Source of the DNA: Piliocolobus tephrosceles
Lineage: Eukaryota; Chordata; Mammalia; Primates; Cercopithecidae
DNA length: 64,000 nt
Direction: 5' to 3'
Assembly (NCBI RefSeq): GCF_002776525.5
Contig: NC_045443.1
Coordinates: 41,409,787 to 41,473,786 of the forward strand
The position numbers and the translations under genes were made by a program. This document shows, one piece after another, positions 1 to 12,109 of this stretch. Numbering within the stretch: the first letter of the stretch is position 1; every line of letters begins with the position of its first letter. Under the pieces are notes generated by a model. It did no database searches. It was not told the origin of the DNA and was given only the letters and a program-made list of their open reading frames with translations.

Positions 1-504
1 ACAATGAGATACCATCTCACACCAGTTAGAATGGCAATCATTAAAAAGTCAGGAAACAACAGGTGCTGGAGAGGATGTGGAGAAATAGGAACACTTTTAC
101 ACTGTTGGTGGGATTGTAAACTAGTTCAACCATTATGGAAAACAGTATGGCGATTCCTCAGGGATCTAGATCTAGATGTACCATATGACCCAGCCATCCC
201 ACTACTGGGTATATACCCAAAGGATTATAAATCATGCTGCTATAAAGACACATGCACACGTATGCTTATTGCAGCACTATTCACAATAGCAAAGACTTGG
301 AATCAACCCAAATGTCCATCAGTGACAGACTGGATTAAGAAAATGTGGCACATATACACCATGGAATACCATGCAGCCATAAAAAAGGATGAGTTTGCGT
401 CCTTTGTAGGGACATGGATGCAGCTGGAAACCATCATTCTTAGCAAACTATCACAAGAAGAGAAAACCAAACACCGCATGTTCTCACTCATAGGTGGGAA
501 CTGA
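1..504 (+). pseudogene. L1 ORF2 C-terminal fragment (open to its natural stop)
   Basis: This open stretch reads to the normal L1 ORF2 stop. ORF2p is the endonuclease and reverse transcriptase of LINE-1; only the C-terminal cysteine-rich part is in the window. The C-W-R-G-C-G motif and the following cysteine and histidine residues of the L1 zinc-knuckle-like region are visible, and the frame ends with the usual L-I-G-G-N. No frameshift or stop is seen in these 166 codons, consistent with a fairly young copy. Upstream sequence is needed to know whether the whole ORF2 is open. It is unlikely to be mobile without a 5'UTR and both ORFs. Confidence 0.88.
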
Positions 505-770
505 ACAATGAGATCACTTGGACTCGGGAAGGGGAACATCACACACCGGGGCCTATCATGAGGAGGGGGGAGGGGGAAGGGATTGCATTGGGAGTTATAC
601 CTGATATAAATGACGAATTGATGGGTGCTGACGAGTTGATGGGTGCAGCACACCAACATGGCACAAGTATACATATGTAACAAACCTGCACGTTATGCAC
701 ATGTACCCTAGAACTTAAAGTATAATAAAAAATATTTAAAAATTAAAAAAATAAAAAATAAAAAATAAAA
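1..770 (+). mobile_element. L1PA-type LINE-1, 3' end
   Basis: This is the 3' end of a primate L1, entering from the left edge. It holds the last part of ORF2, its stop codon at 502-504, a short 3'UTR with the guanine-rich purine tract at 561-580, the conserved 3' block ending in the AATAAA-like stretch near 724, and an A-rich tail to about 770. The 3'UTR wording matches the L1PA group. The 5' end lies outside the window, so its length and target-site duplication cannot be judged. Confidence 0.93.
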
Positions 771-3030
771 AGAAGACTAATAGATTAAAAACCCCTAGGC
801 AAATGCAAACAAAAAGAAAGTGAGAGCATCAATATTAAAATCAATCAAAATGGAAGTTAGGGTTAGAGGCACTAAACAGGCTAGAGAAAAGCATTGTACA
901 ATGGGAGGAGTTTCCATAGGAAAGAAGGAAGAGAGAAGAGAATAGAGACAATATTTTAATAAAGAAGAAGTAAAAATTTTCCAAAATTGACGAAAGACAT
1001 CAAGCTACTGATTCAAAAACTGCTACGAACCCCAATCAGAATAAATAGTAAAAACAGGTACTTCATAGTGAAACTGCTTAAAAACAAAAATAAGAGGAAA
1101 GCGTTAAGACAGCTAGAAGAAATAGGACTATTGTAATATAGCAGAGCAATGACAAAAGTCAGAGGATATTGGAATGATACTTCTCACAAAAGAGAATAAC
1201 ACAAAAACGGGAGGGAAGGGCGAATGAAAGTTCTACAGTTCTAAATTGCTAGGGAAATGGGAAAAGTAATCATTTTTATTATAGCATAACAAGTCATTAC
1301 ACTGGATATAAATGGAAAAAGCAAGTATATGCTGCTTACCAGAATCATGCATTAAAATAAGATTAAAAACCAAAGGTAGATAAAAGACCTATAATACAAA
1401 CACTTTAAGAAAAATTAAGGCATCACCACGAGGCAATGTAAGACTGTAAGGAAAACAGTATTATTTGAGATAAGGAGACATTCTGTAAGAACAAAATATT
1501 AATCTACTAAGAATACATTACAACTTTAAATCTATATGAATCCAATGATATAATGAGAACAGGCAATTGCCTTTTCTGATTGAGAACTTGGCTGGAAACC
1601 CCCACTAACTAGAAACTGCTGTTGGAACCAGGATCAAGGAGAGGTATAGCAGTCTTATCACTTGTAGTCCCAGATCCTCTCTGCCCTTTTAATGTGAGTG
1701 ACCTTTGATGTCTTGGAAGTAGCTGAAGATTATTGTTGTTTTTATTTTATTTTGTTTTTATACTATTTCTCACTAGACAGATGTCCTGGATGCTGACTCA
1801 CACTAGGTAGCAAGATTTTAAATTGTATCCAGATCATCTGATTTCTGGCAAAGAATATGGCCCATGGTTATAGCGCTTACATGAAAATATCTTCCTTTCC
1901 TTCAAGTAACATTTACTTTGGGAAAGACCAACCTTTAAAAGTGACTAAAATACAAGGCATGGTATGATAAATGTGGTAAGAATGGTAGAAACAAAAAAAG
2001 GTAAAAAAGGCATAAGATGTTATATAGTCTAAAGAAAGTTAGAAATAAAGGCAGAACTCAAGTATCAAAAAACAAATTCAAAGTTGCTAACTCAAATGCA
2101 GCATGAGAGTAAGTCAGAATTTTACTTTCCATCTAATGCCAGAATCGCCACAAAGATAAAATGCAACAATAATAATATCAGATCTCCATGGGTCCTACTA
2201 GTCAGGCATCCCATCTTCTCAATATTTGCATTTAAGTATAGTTTAGGTCTACTTTTAAAATTATGATTTAACATAAAAAGATGTAGAGGATCAAAATGTA
2301 AAAACACGAAGGTTCCTACGAGACCCTTTCCTCACACAGCTTTCCATGGGAACTGGCTTGCTTGACCAAGGAGTCTGATTTCTACATTCTCTGTCGAGCC
2401 TTCAGTAAGTATGCATCTCTTTGGAGGGAATACAAACAGAGAGCTTTCACTGTCTTCAAAGGGCTGCCATGCTGAGTCAACTCAATAGGACAAAAAGAAC
2501 AAAGTGAGACAAGCTGCAGCCTTCCAAATAGCATCCTGCAAGCCCCTCCATCTGAAAGTTGCAGGGCAGAATTCTAAAAAGAAAAAAAAAAAAATCAGGG
2601 GAATTCAGAAAATTATCTGTTTAATTATCATCATGCCTATTGTAAATTGGGCTAAAATGGTCATAGGCCAGGCCCAACAGACTCCAGCGTCCCCTGTTGT
2701 TCATGCACTTGAACATAAGCTGAACCACAGCTCTGGATTTAAGACCTAGCCTTACATTCCTTGCATAAATGACAGGCCAATCGAAACTCATTTATAGTGA
2801 ACAGCATGTCTGAAATAGGACCAAGAGGCAAAACTAAGTTTTTTTAGTGTTACTCTTTAATTTTGCATATTGCCCTTGTCCAGTTACCCAGGGAAAATAG
2901 AGATTTGGAGTAGGAATCAGAAAAGATTCTTGATGTTGTTTACTGTGTATCTGTGTGTCTATAGAGAGAAGAGATTAATTAATTAGCTTAGTTACTCAAG
3001 CAAGGTATGTTTTTAAACTATGGATTCTGG
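771..3030. other. AT-rich intergenic DNA, no feature recognised
   Basis: No exon, RNA gene or confidently named repeat was seen. Short open frames here lack family resemblance or codon bias. Parts may be very old L1 or MER sequence. Confidence 0.5.
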
Positions 3031-3036
3031 TCTCTT

Positions 3037-3083
<47 letters not shown>

Positions 3084-3120
3084 ATGTGTATGCACACACA
3101 CACACACACCCATACACACA
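3031..3120. repeat. Compound microsatellite (CT)n-(GT)n-(CA)n
   Basis: A run of TC/CT dinucleotides with two TTT interruptions passes into GT repeats, a short spacer, and then CA repeats. The (GT)n and (CA)n halves can pair as a small hairpin. Confidence 0.95.
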
Positions 3121-3189
3121 TGGGAGGAAGATGTGTCACAATGAGCACAACAAAATTTCTGACCTCTGGGAACTTAATTTCTAGTTGAA

Positions 3190-3815
3190 AGCAGACAGTA
3201 AGTAAGTAGATAAATTGATAATCTATAATATGTTGGGAATGATGCATGCTATAAAGAAACAATAAAACAGAGTAATAGAGATTGAGAATGACATACAGTG
3301 AGGTAGTTACTATTTTTACATAAAGAGATTATCAGAGAAGTCCCCATTGATAAAGTGAGATTTGAACAGAGCCATGAAGAAAATGAAGGAACCAACCATT
3401 AGGATATCTACAGACACAGCAAAGGACCAGAAGTCCAGCAGAGGGCATAGTAAGTGAAAATGAGGTGAAGTATGTTTAGAGTATATAAGGAACAATGAAA
3501 AAGTCACCAGGGCTAACCAGAGTGAAATGATAAAGGGAGAGATATGAGGGAAAGATAGAATGTCACAGAATGATACAGAGGAAAACTCACAAGGTGCGTT
3601 GGAGTCCGTGGTAAAAACTTTAGCTCTTATTCTGTGTGAGTCCATTGGTGGATTTTGAATGAGAAGTGACATGATATGATGTACACTTTAAAATTATCAC
3701 CCTAGTTGCCCAATAGAAAACAGACAGAATTGGAACAAGAGCTAAAGCTGGGAGATCAAAAATGTAGAAGGTTATTGTAATAATCCAGGCAAGTGGTAAT
3801 GGTAGCTTAAACTAG
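3190..3815 (+). repeat. Ancient interspersed repeat, copy 1 of 3
   Basis: The stretch resembles a common old mammalian repeat whose 3' part carries the words TGACATGAT and AATAATCCAGGC in this order (here at about 3667 and 3780). Two more diverged copies lie at 44640-45420 and 61870-62790. I recognise the family by wording but cannot name it safely; an old L1M/L2-type 3' segment is likely. Confidence 0.55.
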
Positions 3816-4582
3816 TGTGATAACATATTGTGACGACTTCAGTCAAATGGGATGTTCTTCCACCCAAAGTTTCATTTAGATATTGAGACTGATATTGACA
3901 CACTCGTACAAAGAGGGTGTAAAAAGATTTATTACTCACATATTAAGACTTGAGGGAAAACAAGGCAGGCCTCCCAAGTTGCTCCAAACAGGGCCAAATC
4001 TGCCCTTGAGAGAGAGCAGGGAAAGTAGACTGACTTGGCGTTTTGATGGTAGTTAGAAACTGGGGATGGTTTGAGAGTCCCACGAATGCTTTGAACTTCC
4101 TACTACTGCAGAAGGAGGGAGTATCTAGGACTTTCTCATCAGCTTCTCTGATGTAGAGCAGAAGGCAAACAGGGAGGGGTGAGGCTTCAAAGTATCAACA
4201 AATGAAGCCAGACTATTATACAATGGCAGTTATAACAAGAGATATCAGATTCTGGAACTATTTTTTAAGGAAGAGGCATAATATTTATAACTGGAATGGG
4301 ATTTGGGGGGTAAGAGAGGTAGAAGTTGAGGATAATTCCCTCTCTCACTATAGCTTAGCAAATAATAAAAATGTTAAAAATTAATTAAAAAGCTGCTTTA
4401 TTTGTTCTTGGATTTTTCCCCACTTTTAGACTGAAGATTTTATTGAAATATAAGAACCAAATCCTTTACTTCTTTTTAGTCCTCTCTAACTTTTCCAACA
4501 ATTTTCCCTGGGAACTAAGACAGTGCTCTGCAAATAGGAATGTACAAAAGGGGTTTGCTGATTGAAAGGATGTGTAAGAATT
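3816..4582. other. Intergenic DNA, possible old LTR remnant
   Basis: No gene was seen. The block around 3920-4110 has the look of an old LTR in antisense, but no ends could be fixed. Confidence 0.3.
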
Positions 4583-4752
4583 TAGTCACGTGTCACTTAA
4601 CAGGGATATTTTTCTAAGAAATGAGTCATTAGGCAATTTCATTGTTGTACAAACATCAGAGTGTACTTACAGAAGCCTATGTTATAGCCTACTATACACC
4701 TAGGCTAGATGATATAGCCTATTACTGCTGTGCTATGAATTTGCACAGCAAG
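4583..4752. mobile_element. DNA transposon of a MER class, left part
   Basis: This is the left half of a medium-reiterated DNA transposon interrupted by a MaLR provirus. Its right half resumes at 7193. The outer ends are roughly inverted: GTCACTTAACAGGG near 4594 and the ATGTCATTATGC block near 7350. The subfamily was not named. Confidence 0.55.
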
Positions 4753-5171
4753 TGATATGGTTTGGATTTGTATTCCCACCCAAATCTCATGTCAAACTGT
4801 AATCTCCAATGTTGGATGTGAGGCTTCAGGGGAGATGATTGGATTATGGAGGAAGTTTCTCATGGTTTAACACCATCCTCCTTGGTGTTGTTGTTGCAAT
4901 AGTGAGTTCTTGTGAGATCCGATTGTTTAAAAGTGTGTAGGTCCTCACCCTTTCTCTCTTGCTCCTGCTCCAGTCATGTAAGATGTGCCTGCTTCCCCTT
5001 TGTCTCCTGCCATGATTGTATGGTTTCTGAGGCCTCCCCAGAAGTCAAGCAGATGCCAACACCATGCTTCCTATACAGCCTGCAGAACCATGAGTGAATG
5101 ATACCTCTTTTCTTTATAAATTACCCAGTCTCAGGTATTTCTTTATAGCAATGTGAGAACTGACTATTACA
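4753..5171 (+). mobile_element. MST-type MaLR 5' LTR
   Basis: A 419-bp LTR of the MST/THE1 group (ERVL-MaLR) starts with TGATATGGTTTGGA and ends with ATTACA. It contains the conserved block TTATAAATTACCCAGTCTC near 5118. It pairs with the 3' LTR at 6779-7192. The flank just left is GCAAG (4748-4752). Confidence 0.92.
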
Positions 5172-6778
5172 GAAAGTTGGTAGCAAGGAGTGGATCATTG
5201 TTATAAAGGTACCTAAAAATGTTTAAGTGACTTTGGAATTGGGTAATGGACAGAGATTGGAAGAGTTTTGAAGGCTCAGAAGAAGACAGACAGATGACAA
5301 AAATTTGGAACTTACTAGAGACTTGTTCAATGGTTGTGACCAAAATGGTGATAGCGCTATGGACAGTGAAGACTAGGCTGAAGAGGTCTCAGATGGAAAT
5401 GAGGAAACTATTGGGAATTGCAATACAGATCACTTCTGCTATACCTTAGCAAACAGCCTGGCTGCGTTGTGCCCCTGCTCTAGGGATATGTAGACTTTGG
5501 ACTTGAGAGTGATGATTTAGGATATCTGGCAGAAGAAATTTCTAAGGAACAAAGTGTTCAAGATGTAGCCTTTCTGCTTCTATAAACATATTCTCATATG
5601 CATGAGCAAAGAAATGATCTGAAACTGGAAGTTATATTTAAAAGGGAAGCAGAATGTAAAAAGTTTAAAACATTTGCAGCATGGCCATGTGGTAGACAAT
5701 AAAAACCAATTTTCAGGGGGAAGAATTCAAGCAGACTGCAGAAATTCGCATAAGTCAAAAGGAGCCAAGTGCTAATAGCCAAGATGATAGGGAAAAGGCC
5801 TAGAAGGCATTTCAGGGGCCTTTGTAGCAGCTTCTGCCATCACAGGCTCAAATGCCTAGGAAGGGAAAATGGTTTTATGGGCCAGGCCTAGGGACACTGC
5901 TCCTCATATCCCAGTCACTCCAGACATGGCTCACACAGGCCCAAGTACAGCTCAGGCTGCTGCTTTAGAGGGTGCAAGCTGTAAACCTTGGTGGCTGCCA
6001 CATGACGTTAAGTCTACAGGTACATAGAGTGTAAGAGTTGGGGCTTGGGAGCCTCTACCTAGATTTCAGAGGATGTACAGAAAAGTCTGGGTGTCCAGAA
6101 ATAATCCTGCTTCAGGGGCAGAGCCTTCATGGAGAACCTCTACTACAGCAGTGTGGAGGGGAAAAGTGAGGTTGGAGCCCCCAGGCAGCGTTCCTATTGG
6201 TGCACTCCCTAGTAGAACTGCGATAAGAACACCACCGTCCTCCAGACCCCAGAATGGTAGATCCACCAGCAGCAGAAGGGTAGATCCACCCTGCACCTGG
6301 AACAGCCACAGGTACTCAACACTACCATGGGAGCAACCACAAGGGCTGAACCCCACAAAGCCACAGGGCAGAGCTTCCCAAGGCCTTGGGAACTCAACTC
6401 TGACACCAGTATACCCTGGATGTGGGAAATGGAGTCAAAGAAGATTATTTTGGAGCTTTAAGATTCAATGCCTGCCCTACTGGGTTGTGGACTTGTATGG
6501 GGGATTATAGCCATTTTCCTTTGGCCAATTTCTCCCTTTTGGAACAGGAATATTTACTCAGTGCTTTTATCCCTATTGTATCTTGGAAGTAACTAACTTA
6601 ATTTTTATTTTACAGGTTCATAGTAGGAAGGGACTAACCTTGTCTCAGATAAGACTTTGAAATTTGGACTTTCGAGTTAATGCTAAAATGAGATAAGACT
6701 CTGAATGCTGTTGGGAATGCATGATAGTGTTTTGAAATGTAAGAAGAACATGATATTTGGGAGGGGAAGAGGGTAGAA
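5172..6778 (+). mobile_element. MST/THE1 internal region, decayed
   Basis: About 1.6 kb of MaLR internal sequence lies between two LTRs. It is collinear with the internal part of the minus-strand provirus at 21218-22803, for example over 6060-6330. MaLR internal regions derive from a gag-like frame. Only short open frames remain here and none has a recognisable intact domain, so I treat it as non-coding remains. Confidence 0.88.
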
Positions 6779-7192
6779 TGATATGGTTTGGAGCCATGCC
6801 CCGACGCAAATTTCATGTCAAATTGTAATCCCCAGTGTTGGAGGTAGGGCCTTGTGGGAGATGATTGGATCATAGAAGCAGTTTCTCATGGCTTAACACC
6901 ATCCGCCTTCATGCTTTTGTTGTAATCGTGAGCTCTCATTCGATCTGGTTGTTTAAAAGTGTAGTACCTCCCCCATCTCTTGTTCCTGCTCAGGCCATGA
7001 AAGATGTGCCTTCTTCCCCTTAGCCTTCTGCCATGATTTTAAGTTTCCTGAGGCTGCCCCAGAAGCCCAGCAGATGCCAACGTCATGCTTCCTGCACAGC
7101 TTGCAGAAATGTGAGCCAATTACATCTCTTTTCTTTATAAATCACCTGGTCTCAGGCATTTCTTTATAGCAATGTGAGAACTGATTATTACA
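6779..7192 (+). mobile_element. MST-type MaLR 3' LTR
   Basis: A 414-bp LTR aligns along its length with 4753-5171. It starts TGATATGG and ends ATTACA. The right flank is GTATG (7193-7197). The two flanks GCAAG and GTATG can each be reached by one change from GCATG, as expected for an old 5-bp target-site duplication. Confidence 0.92.
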
Positions 7193-7372
7193 GTATGTTA
7201 CTGTATTGAATACTGTAGGCAATTATAACACAATAGTAAGTATTTGCATATCTAAACATAGATGAGGTATGATAAAAATATAGTATTAAAATATAGTATT
7301 ATAATGTCATGGGACTACTACCATTGTATATGTAGTTTGTCATTGACCTAAATGTCATTATGCGGCATATAT
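7193..7372. mobile_element. DNA transposon of a MER class, right part
   Basis: This continues the element broken at 4752. The words before and after the provirus join into one family sequence once a single copy of the 5-bp duplication is removed. Confidence 0.55.
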
Positions 7373-8214
7373 TACAGCACTATCTTGACTTAAAACTACA
7401 TGCCACCTTGCTTATTGCTCAAGCTGAACATTGACTTTAAGTGAAAATATCTTAAATGCTCTCAATTATGAAACTGGTATTTCATAGCACTGTTTATTAC
7501 AGATATATTTAAATATCTGGGGTATAATAAAGAATCTTTTACTTACAACTTTTATTTCAAAAGTGACCTTTTATTATTTTATAGCTAATTAAGAAGGCAG
7601 CTGTGCTATAATGAAAGTGTCCTAAAATAGGAACCTAAAATTCTGTTTCTTATTCTCATTTTTGCCATAAACTAAGTGAATGTATGGTCCTGGGTACCTC
7701 AGTTCTCTTCTCCGAGTCTCATTAGTGAAATGAAGGAACTGGATTCACTAAATCTCAGGATTATTTTTTCAGTGAAACTATGCAAGTACTCACAGCAAAT
7801 GCAAATGTTTCAAGAACATTTGAACAATTGTGTGGATTCACGCAGTTACTTCTAATAAGATCCATTATTTTTCTCTGTCTTGTCAAATACAAGAGAAAAG
7901 ATTTTATGGTTAGTTATATTCAGAGGACACATGTAGTCCCCAAGTTAGAAACTTTATGAGAATTATTTTCAAGTTTTTTTTTTAAAGTGAAACCATAAAT
8001 GTCTATTGTAGAAAATAAGAAAAATGATAAACAGCATATAAGAATATTTAATAAAAATGAATAGAATTGGCTGTGTCCTGCAATTCCTGATTTCTTGTGA
8101 TTTAGAAATAGGTAAATAGAACCTTTATGTTATTAAAATTTAACATTCAAATAGTTTGTATACTTACAGTCAAGTGTTTTTTAAAAGTCGGTAAATTAGA
8201 GTTTGAAAAATAAA
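7373..8214. other. AT-rich intergenic DNA, nothing recognised
   Basis: No gene, RNA or named repeat was identified in this stretch. Confidence 0.5.
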
Positions 8215-8533
8215 AGTTAATGGATGAAGCTGGAAGCCATCATCCTCAGCAAACTAACACAAGAACAGAAAACCAAGCACCACATGTTCTCACTCATAAG
8301 AGGGAGTTGAACAATAAGAACACATGGACACAGGGAAAGGAATAACACACACTGGGGCCTGTGGATGGGGAGTGGCAAGAGGAAGGACAGCATCACGACA
8401 AATAGCTAATGCATGTGAGGCTTAAAACCTAGGTGACAGGTTGACAGGTGCAGCAAACCACTATGACACACGTATACCTATGTAACAAACCTGCATGTTC
8501 TGCACATGTATCCCAGAGCTTAAAGTAATACAC
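8215..8533 (+). mobile_element. Short 5'-truncated L1 3' end
   Basis: About 320 bp of primate L1 covers the last ORF2 codons, the 3'UTR and the conserved terminal block that includes TATGTAACAAACCTGCATG. Base changes are more numerous than in the copy at 1-770. Confidence 0.9.
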
Positions 8534-8612
8534 ACACACATATATGTGGCATATATACACACACACCCACATATATATGTGTATATGTATATGTGTATGT
8601 ATATGTATATGT
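8534..8612. repeat. (CA)n/(TA)n/(TG)n microsatellite at an L1 tail
   Basis: Alternating CA, TA and TG dinucleotides directly follow the L1 3' end, so the repeat probably grew from the L1 tail. Confidence 0.9.
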
Positions 8613-9004
8613 GACTTTTAGGTAGTCTTGCCTTTCAGCAGATCAAAAACAAATCAATGGATGAAAAAGACTGTAATCTTTCTTTCAATGTGTGCAACAG
8701 TCTCCTCAAAATGATTAGTGCTTATACTTGAAAAAGAGTGTATACCAGCACAAAGTTAACATTTGTACTGGTACAAAGTTCTACTTTTGTACAAAGCAGA
8801 AAATTACTAGTGCATACCAAAGAAAAGAACAGGAAATTCCTGTTTTTCCTGACAACTTTTTCCTATATACCATTAATATTATTCCATGTAGCAGAATTGT
8901 TTGAGTAAGTGTTCCATAATATGTGTACTAGTTACATACAATAAAGACCTAGAACTGTACTAGAAATAAAAAATAATATGAAACTATAACTCTATCTTTG
9001 TTTT

Positions 9005-9700
9005 TTAGGTTTATAGCGCAGATTAAGTGTGTTTTTTTGTTGTTGATTTTCCATCTGGAAGATATGTCTAATGCCGAAAGTGGGGTGTTGAAGTCTCCAG
9101 AAAAAATTTTATTGGCGTCAAACTCTCTCTTTAGCTCTAATAATATTTGCTTTATATAGATGGGTGCTTCAGTGTTGGATCCATATACATTTAAAATTGT
9201 TATATTCTCTTGCTGAATTGACCCCTTTATTATTACACAGTGACCTTTAATGACCTTCTTTGTTCCTTCTTATATTTTTTGTATTGAAACCTACTTTGGT
9301 ATAGATATGGCTATTTCAGCTCTTTTTTGGCATAATTTTTTTTTCCACATTCAGCTACTCTATGTCTTTTGATTAAAGAGTTTAGCCCATTTACATTCCA
9401 CGTTATTATTGATAAGTAATAACTTACTCCTGCCATTTCATTATGTGTTTTCTGGTTGTTTTGTGGTCTTCTCTTCCTGCTTTCCTTCCTGTCTTCCATT
9501 TAGTGAAGGTGATTTACTCTGCTGATTTGACTTAGTTTCTTGCTTTTTATTTTGTGTGTATCCATTGTATAGTTTGTGGTTTGAGGTCACATGAGCCTTG
9601 TAAATACTATCTTATAACTCATTATTTCAAGCTAATAACAGCTTAACAATGTTTGCATAAACAAACAAGCAAAAAGAAAACAAATAAAAATGCTACACCT
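9005..9700 (-). mobile_element. Old L1 'a' (L1MA/PB-like), ORF2 endonuclease part
   Basis: Read on the minus strand, this is the start of L1 ORF2 and the inter-ORF region. The endonuclease N-terminal motif I-T-W-N-V-N-G-L-N is visible near 9420-9400. The same L1 continues at 11590-13840 and 19976-20745, after later insertions. Confidence 0.8.
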
Positions 9701-9714
9701 AACCTTAATCCTCT

Positions 9715-11585
9715 CTCTTTCTAATGTTTTATTGTTTCTTTTCTGTTGTAACTTTTAAGTTCAGGGGCATATGTACAGGTTTGTTATATAGGTAAACTCT
9801 GGTCATGGAGGTTTGTTGTACAGATTATTTAGTCACCTAGCTATTATGCCTAGTATGAATTAGTTATTTTTCTTAATTCTATCCTCCCTCCCACCCTCCA
9901 CCCTCCAGTAGGCCCCAGTGTTTGTCATTACCCTCTATGCATCCATGTGTTCTTACCATGTATCTACTACTTATAAGTGAGAACATGCAGTATTTGGTTT
10001 TCTATTCCTGTATTAGTTTTCTAAGGTTAATGGTCTCCAGCTCCATCCATGTTCCTGAGAAGGACATTATCTTGTTCTTTTTTTATGGAGGCATAGCATT
10101 CCATGGTGTATATATACCACATTTTCTTTATCCAATCTATTTCTGATGGGCATTTAGGTTGATTCCATGTCTTTGCTATTGTGACTAGTGCAGCAATGAA
10201 ATATGTGTACATGTGTCTTTGTGATAGAATACTTTATATTCTTTTGGGTGTTATTCCAGTAATGGGATTGCTGGGTTGAATGACAGTTCTTTTTTAGGTC
10301 TTTGAAGAGTCACTACACTGCTTTCTACAACCTCACCAGCACCTGTTATTTTTTGACTTTTGAATAGTAACCATTCTGACTGGTGTGAGAGGGTATCTCA
10401 TTGTAGTTCTGATTTGCCAGGTCCATTTGATCCAATGTTGAGTTCAGGTCCTGAATATCTTAGTTACTTTTCTGCATTAATAATCTGTCTAATACTGTCA
10501 GTGGAGTGTTAAATTCTCCCATTATTATTGTGTGGGAGTCTAAGTCTCTTGAAAGGTCTCTAAGAACTTGCTTTGTGAATCTTGGTGCTCCTGTGTTGGG
10601 TGCATATATATTTATGATAGTTTGGTCTTGTTGAAATGAACCCTTTACCATTATGTAATGCCCTTCTTTGTCTTTTTAAAAATCTCTGTTGGTTTAAAAC
10701 CTGTCTTTTCTAAAATTAGTATTGCAACCCCTGCCTTTTTCTGTTTTCCATTTGCTTGGTAGACTGTCCTCCGTTCCACTGTTTTGAACCTATGGATGTC
10801 ATTGTATGGGAGATTTGTCTCTTGAAGACAGCATGCCAAGGGTCTTGGTTCTTTATCCAGCTTGCCACTCTGTGCCATTTAATTGGAGGCATTTAGCCCA
10901 TTTACATCCAAGGATAGTACTGATATGTGAGGATTTCATCCTGTCATCATGATGTTAACTGATTATTATGGAGACTTGTTTGCGTGATTGCTTTATAGTG
11001 TCACTAGTTGGTGTAGTTTAATATGTTTTTGTAGTGGCTGGTAATGATCTTTCCTTTCCATGGTTAGTGCTTCTTTCAGGAGCTCTTATAAGACAAGGCT
11101 GGTGATAATGAACTCCCTCAGTATTTGCTTGTCTGGAAAGGATATTATTTCTTTTTCACTTATGTATCTTAGTTTGGCCAGATATGAAATTCTGTGTTGG
11201 GATTTCTTTTTTTTAAGAATGTTGAATATTGGCTCTCAATCTCTTCTGGCTTGTAGGGTTTCTGCTGAGAGGTCTGCTGTTAGTCGGATGGGCTTCCCTT
11301 TGTAGGCAACCTGACCTTTCTCTCTTCCTATCTTTAATACATATTCTTTTCATTTTGACTTTGGAGGATGTGATAATTATGTGTATAATAATCCCATATT
11401 TCTTGAAGGTTTTGTTTACTTCTTTCCATTATTTTTTGTCTATTCTTGTTTGACTGTCTTATTTTAGAAATCCAGTCTGTAAAGTTTGAGATTGTTTCCT
11501 TAGGTTGGTCTATTCTGCTATTAACATTTGTGATTGCATTATGAAATTGACGTAGTGTATTTTTCAGCACTATCAGGTCTTTTTA
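9715..11585 (-). mobile_element. L1 'b', minus strand, with internal deletion
   Basis: Reading on the minus strand: ORF1/inter-ORF sequence at 11585-10900, ORF2 endonuclease at about 10880-10440 (motifs Y-A-P-N-T-G and a changed G-E-F-N-T), then a direct jump at about 10430 into the ORF2 C-terminus and 3'UTR (10420-9715). The reverse transcriptase part is missing. Either one L1 lost its middle or two fragments lie side by side. It interrupts L1 'a'. Confidence 0.75.
10430..10900 (-). pseudogene. L1 ORF2 endonuclease remnant
   Basis: On the minus strand two short open stretches (10878-10651 and 10651-10460) give parts of the L1 apurinic-endonuclease domain, including Q-E-T-N-L and Y-A-P-N-T-G. 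The usual catalytic G-D-F-N reads G-E-F-N here, and the frame changes between the stretches, so it is not functional. Confidence 0.75.
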
Positions 11586-11589
11586 ACTT

Positions 11590-12077
11590 TTGATGTTTCT
11601 ATTTATATCTTATTGTACTGTCTGTGTCTTGAAAAGTTGTAATTATTATTTTTGATTGTTTTGTTGTTTATTATTTCTAATTAGAATAAGGATAGTTTAC
11701 ACACCACAGTTACAGTGTTATAATATTCTATGTTTCTCTATGTACTTACTATTACCAGTGAGTTTTTTTTACCTTCAGTTGATTTCTCATTGCTCATTAA
11801 TGTCCTTTTCTTTCTGATTGAAGTACTCCCTTTAGCATTTCTTGTAGGATAGGTCTGGTGTTTCTGAAGTCTATCAGTTTTTGTTTGTCTGGGAAAGTTT
11901 TTATTTTTCCTTTATGTTTGAAGAATATTTTTCCTGGATATACTATTCTAGGGTTAAAGTTTTTTTTTTTTTCTTTTACCTTAGTATATCATGCCATTTT
12001 TTCCTGGCCTATAAGGTTTCCACTGAAAATCCTGCTCCATTGTATGTTATTTATTTCTTTTTTTCCCCCGTTTTTCT

Positions 12078-12109
<32 letters not shown>

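Noticed and set aside
6066..6510. Several open frames up to 145 codons around 6.1-6.5 kb
   Set aside because: They lie in MaLR internal sequence and recur, antisense, in the other copy at 21.5-21.9 kb; no intact gag-like domain is seen.
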